Below are positions 40,057 through 49,480 of a stretch of 64,000 nt of DNA, one piece after another. The position numbers and the translations under genes were made by a program. The stretch is from an uncultured Psychrobacter sp. (GTDB taxonomy: Bacteria > Pseudomonadota > Gammaproteobacteria > Pseudomonadales > Moraxellaceae). The notes under the pieces were generated by a model that was not told the DNA's origin, did no database searches, and saw only the letters and a list, made by a program, of their open reading frames with translations. The stretch spans positions 124,001-188,000 of the forward strand of contig CANLDW010000004.1 of assembly GCA_947489525.1 (NCBI GenBank). The letters run 5' to 3'. The stretch's first letter is position 1. Each line of letters opens with the position of its first letter.

Positions 40057-41360
40057 CACTCGTTATTTTTATCGTCACTTTGGTTCTGGTCATCTGGCAG
40101 CCTAAAGGCTTGGGGATTGGTTGGAGCGCGCTGGGCGGGGCATTGGTTGCCTTAGCTTTTGGCGTAGTACAGTTAGCCGACGTTGGTGTTGTATGGGACA
40201 TCGTTTGGGATGCGACCTTTACCTTTGTGGCACTTATCATCATCTCGCTTATTTTAGATAAAGCAGGTTTTTTTGGTTGGGCGGCTCTGCATGTGGCGAG
40301 ACTTGGCAATGGGCAAGGGCGGTTGTTGTTTCCCATGATTGTGATATTGGGCGCGTTTATCTCCGCGTTTTTTGCCAATGATGGCGCAGCATTACTCCTG
40401 ACACCGATTGTCATCGCTATCTTATTACGGCTTAAGTTTTCACCGCCATCGGCATTGGCTTTTATTGTAGCGACTGGCTTTATTGCTGATACCGCCAGTC
40501 TGCCGTTAGTCACTTCTAATCTAGTCAATATCGTTAGCGCCAATTATTTTGATATTGGCTTTGGGCGTTATGCAGCAGTAATGGTGCCAGTAAATATCGT
40601 TTCTGTCATCGCGACATTAGCAGTGCTATGGATGGTATATGCACGCCAAATCCCAAAACACTATTCCATTGCCAATCTTAGCGCACCAGAATCCGCTATC
40701 GAAGATCCGTTAGTTTTTAGAGCGGCTTTTCCGCTGCTTTTCTTGTTATTGGTTGCTTATTTTGCGACTGAGTCATTAGGCATTCCTATCTCCCTCGTCA
40801 CTGGCGCTGCTGCGCTAGTGCTTATGGCGATTGCCGGACGCTGGTGGCAAGGTGGTCGGGATGCTGTTGTTTCTGTGCCTGACGTCTTACGTAAAGCGCC
40901 TTGGCAAATCGTATTGTTTTCAATCGGTATGTACTTGGTGGTGTATGGTTTGGGTAATGCAGGGTTAACGGCTTATGGTGCTCAGATACTCAATTGGTTA
41001 GGGCAGCAGGGCAATGTCATCGCTACATTAGGGACTGGATTCCTTTCAGCGATCGTGGCTTCTATCATGAATAATATGCCATCGACCTTGGTAGGCGCGC
41101 TGGCTATTGATAGCGCGCAAGTACCGACTGCCACTCGCGAGCTGATGATTTATGCCAATGTCATTGGTAATGATTTGGGGCCGAAGTTTACGCCCATCGG
41201 TAGCCTTGCGACCTTGTTATGGCTTCATGTATTGGCAGAGAAAGACTATAAAATCAGCTGGGGGCAGTATATGAAAATCGGCCTGCTCATTACGCCGCCG
41301 GTACTATTGGCGACGCTGTTGGCTTTGGTGTTTTGGTTGCCGATGCTGCCGAGTTGTTAA
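40050..41360 (+). CDS. arsB: Arsenical efflux membrane protein ArsB
   Basis: Multi-[74 protein letters not shown]. Confidence 0.95.
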   Translation: MLALVIFIVTLVLVIWQPKGLGIGWSALGGALVALAFGVVQLADVGVVWDIVWDATFTFVALIIISLILDKAGFFGWAALHVARLGNGQGRLLFPMIVILGAFISAFFANDGAALLLTPIVIAILLRLKFSPPSALAFIVATGFIADTASLPLVTSNLVNIVSANYFDIGFGRYAAVMVPVNIVSVIATLAVLWMVYARQIPKHYSIANLSAPESAIEDPLVFRAAFPLLFLLLVAYFATESLGIPISLVTGAAALVLMAIAGRWWQGGRDAVVSVPDVLRKAPWQIVLFSIGMYLVVYGLGNAGLTAYGAQILNWLGQQGNVIATLGTGFLSAIVASIMNNMPSTLVGALAIDSAQVPTATRELMIYANVIGNDLGPKFTPIGSLATLLWLHVLAEKDYKISWGQYMKIGLLITPPVLLATLLALVFWLPMLPSC

Positions 41361-41523
41361 GAAAATAGTGAGAAGCTATTTATAAGTCATTTAAAGGATA
41401 TCAGTTACAGTTGGAATATCTCATTATTAGAATTGGTTTTACGCTGACATCTATCAAAGTCATCAGTTATAATAGCCGCGCCTTGTATCAGATTTTAATG
41501 AGTACCTTTATATTATAGGATTT

Positions 41524-42186
41524 ATGATGAGTGATCAGCACGCCCAAAAGCAAGCCGCTGCCAAAGCCGCCTTAAGCTATATTGAAGACGATATGATATT
41601 AGGAGTGGGAACGGGCAGTACGGTCAACTGTCTGATTGAATTATTACCACAAGTAAAGTTGGCAGGTGCAGTTGCAAGCTCACAAGTCACAGAAGACAAA
41701 CTACGTGCGCTAGGTATAGAGATTGTTGATCTAAACTTTGCAGGTCAGCTCGATGTCTATATCGACGGCGCGGATGAGGTCAACGCGCAGTTGCAACTCA
41801 TCAAAGGCGGCGGCGGCGCGCTAACCCGTGAAAAAATCGTCGCAGCGGCGTCCAAAACCTTTGTCTGTATGGTGGATGCCAGCAAAAGCGTTGAGACATT
41901 AGGTCGCGCCTTTCCTGTACCCATAGAGGTGCTACCACAAGCACGCTCTTATGTGGCGCGCGAGCTTGCGCAAATGGGCGGCGAGCCTGTATACCGCGAA
42001 GGCTTTGTGACCGATTACGGTAATGTTATCTTAGATACTTATGACTTAGATGTTACCAATCCCATTGCCCTTGAAAAGCAGCTTAACAACATCGTCGGTG
42101 TTGTCTGTAACGGTGTTTTTGCCGCTAACCAAGCAGATGTGCTGCTAAAAGCAGGGAGCAGCGGCGTTGAGACGTTAACGCGCTGA
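41524..42186 (+). CDS. rpiA: Ribose-5-phosphate isomerase A
   Basis: [40 protein letters not shown]. Confidence 0.96.
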   Translation: MMSDQHAQKQAAAKAALSYIEDDMILGVGTGSTVNCLIELLPQVKLAGAVASSQVTEDKLRALGIEIVDLNFAGQLDVYIDGADEVNAQLQLIKGGGGALTREKIVAAASKTFVCMVDASKSVETLGRAFPVPIEVLPQARSYVARELAQMGGEPVYREGFVTDYGNVILDTYDLDVTNPIALEKQLNNIVGVVCNGVFAANQADVLLKAGSSGVETLTR

Positions 42187-42205
42187 TTACAGTCAATCCA
42201 CTATA

Positions 42206-42290
42206 ATACAGGGCGACTGAAATGCTTTCTTTTAAAACGTGGGTTGCGCCGCCTCTGTGATAACAGCACGCAAGGAGAATTTATACCAGT
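42206..42290 (-). repeat. Dispersed intergenic repeat, copy 2 (inverted relative to copy 1)
   Basis: TACAGGGCGACTGAAATGCTTTCTTTTAAAACGTGGGTTGCGCCGCCTCTGTGATAACAGCACGCAAGGAGAATTTATACCAGT. Confidence 0.85.
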
Positions 42291-42349
42291 AGCACGTTAT
42301 AATAGCTGTAATCCTTTTATTTAGGGCTAACTATATATGAAGCGCATCA

Positions 42350-42390
42350 AAAAAGCAGAGTATAAGTTATAATCTGCTACTTTTTATTTT
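42350..42390. terminator. Bidirectional terminator serving argF (minus)
   Basis: AGCAGAgTATA..TATAaTCTGCT stem with T-runs on both strands. Confidence 0.7.
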
Positions 42391-42436
42391 ACGAGCTTTA
42401 CAAGCTTTGATACAGAAACCAGCGTATTAAATATAC

Positions 42437-43360
42437 TTACGCTGATAGTTTGATTTTGTCTTTAAGTAAAAACTCCATGAGCGCCTTTTGCGCATGCAAG
42501 CGGTTTTCAGCCTCATGCCAGACTACTGAGCGCGGGTCGTCGAGCATATCGTAGGAGATCTCTTCACCGCGATGCGCAGGCAAACAGTGCATAAAGATAA
42601 CCTCAGGATCCGCCTTGTCAAGCAGTGATGGCGTAACCTGATAAGGCGCGAAGCGGCGCGCGCGCGTGTTTTGCTCAGACTCTTGCCCCATACTCGCCCA
42701 AACATCGGTGACGATAAGATGCGAGTCTTTCGCCGCGTCCTGTACATCCTCGACTAAGCTTACGCAGTGAGAGAAGCGCGCCATAAGCTCAGGGTCGGGC
42801 TCGAATCCATAGGGTGCCGCTATGCGCAGCTCAAAGCCAAACTGACTCGCCGCTTGCATATAGGAGGAGCACATATTGTTGCCATCACCAACCCAAGTGA
42901 CGATTCTATTCTCGATACTGCCGCGATGCTCATAAAAGGTCTGCATATCGGCGAGTAGCTGGCAGGGATGAAACTCATCGGTCAAGGCATTGATGATAGG
43001 CACGCTTGAGTACTCCGCAAAGGTCTCGACCTTTTCGTGACCAAAGGTGCGAATCATAATAATATCAACCATGCTAGAGATGACCCGTGCTGAGTCTTCA
43101 AGCGGCTCACCGCGACCAAGCTGAGTGTCGTTGGGCGATAAAAAAATGGCACTACCACCGAACTGACCCATGCCAGTCTCAAAAGAGATACGCGTACGGG
43201 TCGATGACTTCTCAAAGATCATGCCAAGCGTCCGACCTACAAAAGGCTGGTAAATCTCACCTGAGTGTTGCATCTGGCGTAGCTCGCTTGCGCGTTTAAT
43301 TAAAGTTTCTAGCTCTTGTTTGGTTAAATCAGATAGGGTCAAAAAGTGGCGCAAACTCAT
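42437..43360 (-). CDS. argF: Ornithine carbamoyltransferase
   Basis: [39 protein letters not shown]. Confidence 0.96.
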   Translation of the reverse strand: MSLRHFLTLSDLTKQELETLIKRASELRQMQHSGEIYQPFVGRTLGMIFEKSSTRTRISFETGMGQFGGSAIFLSPNDTQLGRGEPLEDSARVISSMVDIIMIRTFGHEKVETFAEYSSVPIINALTDEFHPCQLLADMQTFYEHRGSIENRIVTWVGDGNNMCSSYMQAASQFGFELRIAAPYGFEPDPELMARFSHCVSLVEDVQDAAKDSHLIVTDVWASMGQESEQNTRARRFAPYQVTPSLLDKADPEVIFMHCLPAHRGEEISYDMLDDPRSVVWHEAENRLHAQKALMEFLLKDKIKLSA

Positions 43361-43545
43361 AGCAATCCTAGCAGTCGATCACAGTCAATGAACAATAAAG
43401 GTTATCTACTCTAGCAGTGTTAAGTCCTGTTTAGAGCAAACTTTTAGTATAGCGTAATTCCCTTTAATGTAAATGCTCAATTTGACGCTATTGTCAGGGT
43501 ATAAGTCTTGCGCGTTTTACTTGAGCTCACATCGCTATGCGGCGC

Positions 43546-44643
43546 TTACAGACGCAGCGGACGGGCGCTTAAACGACACAGTAGCTCATAGCTTATGGTC
43601 CCAGCGCTTGCGGCGACTTCATCGACGTGCGGCACCTCTCCCCACAGGATTACGGTGCTATCTAGGGCTACCTCTGGCAACGTGCTAATATCAATGACCA
43701 GCATATCCATAGCAACGCGGCCGATTACAGGACAGACAAACCGCTCAATGCCAGCAACAACTTGCACGTAAGCGCTATCGTCGACCACACGTGGATAGCC
43801 GTCACCGTAGCCGACGCTAACCAGTGCCGTTCTAGTATCGGTTGCTGCAATCCAGCGGCTGCCGTAGCCAATAGCGTCGCCTGCTTTTACTGTTTGTAGC
43901 GCCATAATCTGAGCGCTAAACGTCATGACCGCCTGCAAATCAAGCATGTCTGCGGACTGATCGCTCACCGGTGAGCTGCCATATAACATAATGCCGGGAC
44001 GCACCCAATCGCAGTGATATTCAGGGAAATTCACAATTGCTGCTGAATTGCACAGTGACGCTTTTAGGTCTTGGTCTAGCATCGTTTGTAGGGTGTCAAA
44101 CACTTTTGAGAAACGCTGAATTTGCAGGCTATTTAGAGGATGCTCACGCACATCGGCATTGGCAAAGTGAGTGGTTAGTATCAGCTGATAACCTGCATCA
44201 TCAAGACGTTTGGCGGCTTCGATGACCTGCTCTTCGTTAAAGCCTAAGCGGTTCATACCAGTGTTGTATTTTAGCCACACCAGCTTTGTTGCGCTATGTG
44301 TCGGGGGCAGTGCCTCCAATGCCCATTTAAGCTGCGGCGCGTGATGAATAACGCAGCTTAAGTCATTAGCAATCGCTTGTTGCCACTCTTGAGCGCTAAA
44401 TACCCCTTCAACCAAGCCAATAGCTTTACTCCAGCCAAGCTGACGTGCCTCTAGCGCTTCAGTTAGGGTAGCGACCCCAATCCCATCCGCTTGTTTAAGG
44501 GCTGGTAGAACCGCCTTTACACTGTGACCGTAAGCATTGGACTTAACCATGGCCAGTATCTTGGCGTGCGGCGCTATCGCCTTAACACGGTTAAGATTGT
44601 GAGTCAGAGCACTAGGGTTGATGGTAATAGTAGCAGTACGCAT
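43546..44643 (-). CDS. alr: Alanine racemase
   Basis: ILAMVKSNAYGHSVKAVLPAL, IGYGSRWIA, ISYELLCRLSARPLRL. Confidence 0.95.
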   Translation of the reverse strand: MRTATITINPSALTHNLNRVKAIAPHAKILAMVKSNAYGHSVKAVLPALKQADGIGVATLTEALEARQLGWSKAIGLVEGVFSAQEWQQAIANDLSCVIHHAPQLKWALEALPPTHSATKLVWLKYNTGMNRLGFNEEQVIEAAKRLDDAGYQLILTTHFANADVREHPLNSLQIQRFSKVFDTLQTMLDQDLKASLCNSAAIVNFPEYHCDWVRPGIMLYGSSPVSDQSADMLDLQAVMTFSAQIMALQTVKAGDAIGYGSRWIAATDTRTALVSVGYGDGYPRVVDDSAYVQVVAGIERFVCPVIGRVAMDMLVIDISTLPEVALDSTVILWGEVPHVDEVAASAGTISYELLCRLSARPLRL

Positions 44644-44731
44644 AGTGGACGTCTTAGATAATGAGATTTATACAAACCTTATTGAGTGGTAGCGTATTTG
44701 TGAGTAGGTAGGTTCTGACTAAAAAGCGAGA

Positions 44732-46132
44732 TTACTCATCATCGAAACTTACGCCTTGATAGTATTCGGGGGTGAGATTGATAAAGCGGGTAAACTGACC
44801 CTCAAAGCCCAAACGTATAGTACCAATAGGGCCATTACGCTGTTTACCGATGATGATCTCAGCGACGCCTTTGTGGTCAGAATTTTCATTGTAGACCTCA
44901 TCACGGTAGATGAACATAATCAAATCGGCGTCCTGCTCAATAGCGCCCGATTCGCGCAGATCCGACATAATAGGGCGCTTATTAGGACGGTTCTCAAGGC
45001 TACGGTTAAGCTGGGAGAGGGCGATAACCGGGCATTCAAGCTCGCGCGCGAGCGCCTTTAGACTACGAGATATCTCAGATATCTCACCGACGCGATTACC
45101 ATCAAGGCTCGGCACTTTCATCAGCTGCAGATAATCGACAACGATAGCGCCGAGACGGCCATCGTGGTTTTTGGCGATACGGCGACACCGTGAGCGCAGC
45201 TCTGAGGGCGGCAGCGCGGTACTATCATCGATGTATAAATGCTTGGACTGTAAATGTTGAATAGCATTCATCATCTTAGCCCACTCATCCTCATTCATCT
45301 GTCCTGAGCGCAGATGCGTCTGATTGATTGCGCCCCACGACGATAGCAGACGCATAACAATGGATTCTGCTGGCATCTCCATCGAAAACACGACGACAGG
45401 CAGATCCTCATTGAACAAAATACCTTCGGCTAAGTTCATCGCAAAGGTAGTCTTACCCATAGAAGGACGCGCCGCGACAATAATCAAATCGCCGGCTTGC
45501 AAGCCTTGGGTTTTGTTATTGAGCTCGACAAACGGCGTTTGTAAACCAATCATGCCATCAGGATTAGATTTTAGCTCTTGAATCTTATCAATGACATTAG
45601 TCAAAACGGAGGTGATACCGACAGGGCCGCGTTGTTCGGCGCGTTTATTATGCTGCTCGTTGATACTAAATATCTTGGCCTCAACATTATCCAAGATATC
45701 ACTGACCGTCTGATCTTTGGGATTATAGGCAAGCGTGAGCATATCGTTGCCTGTTGTAATCAATTGCCGCAAAGTGGACAGCTCACGCACGCGCTGTGCG
45801 TAGGCGGTTAGGTTAAACAAGGTAGCTGGGCTTTGGCTCAAAATATCAGCCAAATAACCATCGCCGCCTGCGGTTTTAAGTAGCTTTTGCGCCTCCAGCC
45901 AATCGTGTACCATAACCGTATCGTATGGCTCATTCACTGCCGCTAGATGCGCGATCGCATCAAAGATGTACTGATGACGACCCGCATAAAAATCGTCTTT
46001 GGTCACAATGTCAGCGATTTTGTCATACGCCTCCTCAATACTCATCAAAGAGGCGAGCAGTGCCTTTTCAATATCAATATTGTGCGGCGGCGTCTGAGTA
46101 AGTAAATCGTCGGTTTTATTGGTATCTGCCAT
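44732..46132 (-). CDS. dnaB: Replicative DNA helicase DnaB
   Basis: NIDIEKALLASLM, IVAARPSMGKTTFAMNLAE, VVDYLQLM, LRESGAIEQDAD. No intein. Confidence 0.97.
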   Translation of the reverse strand: MADTNKTDDLLTQTPPHNIDIEKALLASLMSIEEAYDKIADIVTKDDFYAGRHQYIFDAIAHLAAVNEPYDTVMVHDWLEAQKLLKTAGGDGYLADILSQSPATLFNLTAYAQRVRELSTLRQLITTGNDMLTLAYNPKDQTVSDILDNVEAKIFSINEQHNKRAEQRGPVGITSVLTNVIDKIQELKSNPDGMIGLQTPFVELNNKTQGLQAGDLIIVAARPSMGKTTFAMNLAEGILFNEDLPVVVFSMEMPAESIVMRLLSSWGAINQTHLRSGQMNEDEWAKMMNAIQHLQSKHLYIDDSTALPPSELRSRCRRIAKNHDGRLGAIVVDYLQLMKVPSLDGNRVGEISEISRSLKALARELECPVIALSQLNRSLENRPNKRPIMSDLRESGAIEQDADLIMFIYRDEVYNENSDHKGVAEIIIGKQRNGPIGTIRLGFEGQFTRFINLTPEYYQGVSFDDE

Positions 46133-46498
46133 GAGTGCCTAGTGTTGTAGAATCGGGATAAGAGGGTAAACTTTTATTGTATAAGTGCAGTCGATTTTGG
46201 GGTAAGGTACTGCTAATTGCTTCGTTCAAATATAACCAAGTATTGAGTAAAACAGCGCAGTTGGCAAAAGAGTTATTTCTATAACAAAAGCTGAACTGCG
46301 CTGAAAGTTTAACACAAGATTTTTGAGAAGTATGAGAGATTGCTATTCAAGAGCTGCTCGTTAAGCGTTGTCAGTTTAAGGTCGTTACCATTGGCTCTGT
46401 TATGCAAGACGCGAGCACATGTTATCCTAGCAGATTATAAGCCTAATAAACTAGACCCTAACGATGCGATTAATAGAAATAAGAAGGATGAGAGTCAC

Positions 46499-47584
46499 AT
46501 GCAAACAAAGCCGTTATTAATAACGACAGGTGAGCCTGCGGGTATTGGTATGGATATCGTACTTATGCTGGCACAAGAGGGTAAGCTGCAGCACTTTAAC
46601 AGGCCCATCTGGATCACTGCAGATGCTGGCGCGCTGCAACAACGAGCTGATGAGTTACTGGCTGCTAAAGCACTTGATAAGTGCCCATCATGGCACAGCG
46701 TTACTACAAATGCCGCAGACTCAGCGCCTGACATTGCAGCGCAATTAGCGGCGCTGCATACAGATCGAACCAATAGTTTTATTGTCATTAACACGCCTTG
46801 CAACGCACCCGTAAGCGCCGGTCATATCGATACCCATAATTCAGCGATGGTTGCCAAGCAGCTGGAGCTTGCGCACAAGCTTGCTATAGAGGAGCAGGTA
46901 GCAGCTATTGTGACCGGGCCGCTGCAAAAGTCAGCCCTGATCGATGCAGGTATTCAGTTACCTGATGGTACGATGTTTAGTGGTCACACTGAATACTTTA
47001 TGCAGCAAAGCGCGCGCGATAAAGTCGTGATGATGCTGGCCAATCAAACCATGAAAGTCGCTTTAGTGACGATTCATTTAGCTCTAAAAGACGTCCCTGC
47101 CGCTATTACTAAAGACAACGTACGGCGCACGGTACAGATCGTGCTCGATGATATGCGCAGTAAATTTGGTATTGCAAAACCGCGCATCTTAGTATGCGGA
47201 CTCAATCCCCATGCAGGCGAGGGTGGACACTTAGGGCTTGAGGAGATTGAGATTATCAATCCAGTATTACAAGAGTTTATTGCCGCAGGCGCAACTATCT
47301 CTGAGGCTATGCCTGCTGATACCTTGTTTACCACTCGGCATCTTGCAAACTGCGATGCGGTCATTGCTATGTATCACGATCAGGGTCTGCCAGTGCTTAA
47401 GTCGCACGGCTTTGGTGATACGGTCAACTTAACGCTAGGACTGCCTTATATTCGCACCTCTGTTGATCACGGTACAGCGCTGGATCTGGCAGGTCGCGGA
47501 GGTGCCAGTGACACCAGCTTATATCAAGCACTCCTGATGGCAAATGAGATGGCGGACAAAGCACAGGCTACCGCCGTTTTATAG
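46499..47584 (+). CDS. pdxA: 4-hydroxythreonine-4-phosphate dehydrogenase PdxA
   Basis: TTGEPAGIGMDIV, GLNPHAGEGGHLG, YHDQGLPVLK, SVDHGTALDLAG. MQTKPLL start preferred. Confidence 0.95.
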   Translation: MQTKPLLITTGEPAGIGMDIVLMLAQEGKLQHFNRPIWITADAGALQQRADELLAAKALDKCPSWHSVTTNAADSAPDIAAQLAALHTDRTNSFIVINTPCNAPVSAGHIDTHNSAMVAKQLELAHKLAIEEQVAAIVTGPLQKSALIDAGIQLPDGTMFSGHTEYFMQQSARDKVVMMLANQTMKVALVTIHLALKDVPAAITKDNVRRTVQIVLDDMRSKFGIAKPRILVCGLNPHAGEGGHLGLEEIEIINPVLQEFIAAGATISEAMPADTLFTTRHLANCDAVIAMYHDQGLPVLKSHGFGDTVNLTLGLPYIRTSVDHGTALDLAGRGGASDTSLYQALLMANEMADKAQATAVL

Positions 47585-47665
47585 CTGTGATACAATAACA
47601 GCTATCATTTATTGCCTAGCTCATCAGTATAGACTTCTCCTTATTTTATTGATTAAGACTCTTTT

Positions 47666-48532
47666 ATGTCCAAAAACTCGTTCGATGCGCCCTCTATTGC
47701 AAACAGTTTACGCACAGCCAAACACCAGCCGCGCAAGCGCTTTGGTCAAAACTTCCTTCATGATACCAGCATCATTCGCCAAATTGTGGATAGCGTACGC
47801 CTTGAGCGTGATGATAATCTTGTTGAGATTGGTCCTGGTATGGGCGCGTTGACCGAGCCGCTTTTGGCTGAGGTCGATGCCATGACCGTCATTGAGCTTG
47901 ATCGCGATTTAGCTGATAGCCTACGTATTCGTATTGGCGCTAACAGTCATCCTAATTTTACAATCATCAAAGCCAATGCGATGGAGGTGGACTACCGCGA
48001 GCTTTATAGTGAGACGCGCGGGAAGCTACGAGTCGTGGGTAACCTGCCTTACAACATATCGACGCCGATATTGTTTCATTTGTTAAGCTTCGCTGATGTT
48101 ATCCAAGACATGCATTTTATGCTACAAAAAGAAGTCGTAGAGCGCATTACCGCAGATGTGGGCAGCAAGACCTATGGTCGCCTATCCGTCATCATGCAGT
48201 ACTACTGCGCGACCGACTATCTACTCACCGTACCGCGCGGGGCTTTTAACCCGCCGCCTAAAGTGACCAGCGCTGTGTTTCGCTTGACGCCGCATACTGA
48301 TAAGCCAGTCGTAGCAGACGATGAAGCCCACTTCGCTATTGTCGTACGCGAAACCTTTAATCATCGCCGTAAGACTCTGCGTGCGATCTTTAAAAAATCT
48401 GCAATACTGCCTACGCTGAGCGAAGAGGATTTTTTGGCGTGTCACATCGATCCGCAGGCGCGTCCCGAGACTTTGAGCGTGAGCGACTTTGTAGCCCTCA
48501 GCAACTATGCAAAAACAATAGACGTGTCTTAA
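47666..48532 (+). CDS. rsmA: 16S rRNA (adenine1518-N6/1519-N6) dimethyltransferase
   Basis: [41 protein letters not shown]. Confidence 0.97.
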   Translation: MSKNSFDAPSIANSLRTAKHQPRKRFGQNFLHDTSIIRQIVDSVRLERDDNLVEIGPGMGALTEPLLAEVDAMTVIELDRDLADSLRIRIGANSHPNFTIIKANAMEVDYRELYSETRGKLRVVGNLPYNISTPILFHLLSFADVIQDMHFMLQKEVVERITADVGSKTYGRLSVIMQYYCATDYLLTVPRGAFNPPPKVTSAVFRLTPHTDKPVVADDEAHFAIVVRETFNHRRKTLRAIFKKSAILPTLSEEDFLACHIDPQARPETLSVSDFVALSNYAKTIDVS

Positions 48533-48551
48533 GTCATTGTATTGAGGAATT

Positions 48552-49388
48552 ATGAGCTTTCGTCATCAGTACGTCATCGGCGATTTGCAAGGCTGCTACG
48601 CGGCGTACTTGCAACTGCTAGAAGTCTTAGATTTTGACCCAGACCAAGACAAACTATGGTTTGCAGGGGATATCGTTGCGCGCGGTGAGGACTCATTGAG
48701 CACCCTACGCGCTGTTAAGGCCTTGTGCGAGCGCGGCGCGGCAGCGATTGTGCTTGGCAATCATGATATCAATTTGCTAGCAGTATGGCGCAGCGCGGCT
48801 AGTCTTAGAAAAAAGGATAAGACAGCGCCTATATTTGCGGCTAAAGATGTCGATGAGCTACTTGAGTGGTTACGTCGTCAGCCAATCTTAGCTTATCCTG
48901 ACGAGCAAACTGTACTCGTACATGCAGGTATCCCGCCACATTGGAGTATCCTTGAGGCGGCAGACTATGCTAAGCAGGTAGAAGCGCAGCTACAAAGTAG
49001 CTTAAAACAACTGGATCGCCTGCTCCCGCATCTGTACAGCAAAGGCGCGGACGACTGGCACAATGATATCCACGGTTACACCAAGATCCGGGCGATTACC
49101 AACTACTTCACACGTATGCGCCTGTGCAAACAGGATGGTACGCTGGAGTTTAGCTTTAGCGCTGGTCTTGATGAACCTATGCCTAAGAATTTTTTACCGT
49201 GGTTTGAGTGGCAAGTACCGCGCACGCGTAAGGTGCTGTTTGGGCACTGGGCAGCACTCAAGGGTCAGATTGACCTACCTCATGCTAAGGCATTAGACGG
49301 CGGCTGCGTATGGGGTAATTATCTGCTCGCGTATCGCTTAAGCGATGGTAAGGTGATTACCTCAAGCAAAGGCTGCCCTATCTCTTAA
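48552..49388 (+). CDS. apaH: Symmetrical bis(5'-nucleosyl)-tetraphosphatase
   Basis: YVIGDLQGCYAAY, FAGDIVARGEDSL, VLGNHDINLLA, HAGIPP. Confidence 0.95.
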   Translation: MSFRHQYVIGDLQGCYAAYLQLLEVLDFDPDQDKLWFAGDIVARGEDSLSTLRAVKALCERGAAAIVLGNHDINLLAVWRSAASLRKKDKTAPIFAAKDVDELLEWLRRQPILAYPDEQTVLVHAGIPPHWSILEAADYAKQVEAQLQSSLKQLDRLLPHLYSKGADDWHNDIHGYTKIRAITNYFTRMRLCKQDGTLEFSFSAGLDEPMPKNFLPWFEWQVPRTRKVLFGHWAALKGQIDLPHAKALDGGCVWGNYLLAYRLSDGKVITSSKGCPIS

Positions 49389-49438
49389 TACCTTCTTTTA
49401 GAGCTATTCTTTAAGCTAAAAACGCTTTATCTGAGATA

Positions 49439-49480
49439 GGGTCTATTCAAACAGGCCCTACTCAAATAGATCCTATCAAT
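49439..49480. repeat. About 15-bp imperfect tandem repeat between convergent apaH and the Gcr-like gene
   Basis: GGGTCTATTCAAACA / GGCCCTACTCAAATA / GATCCTATCAAT. Confidence 0.55.

Noticed and set aside
39519-42290. Composite transposon carrying arsenic resistance
   Set aside because: The flanking repeats are short and intergenic, with no transposase, and the interval includes the core gene rpiA. Kept only as a dispersed-repeat observation.
47582-47605. ATAGCTGT/ACAGCTAT hairpin at the pdxA stop as a terminator
   Set aside because: Perfect 8-bp arms but no clear T-tract, and pdxA, rsmA and apaH may be co-transcribed; evidence insufficient.
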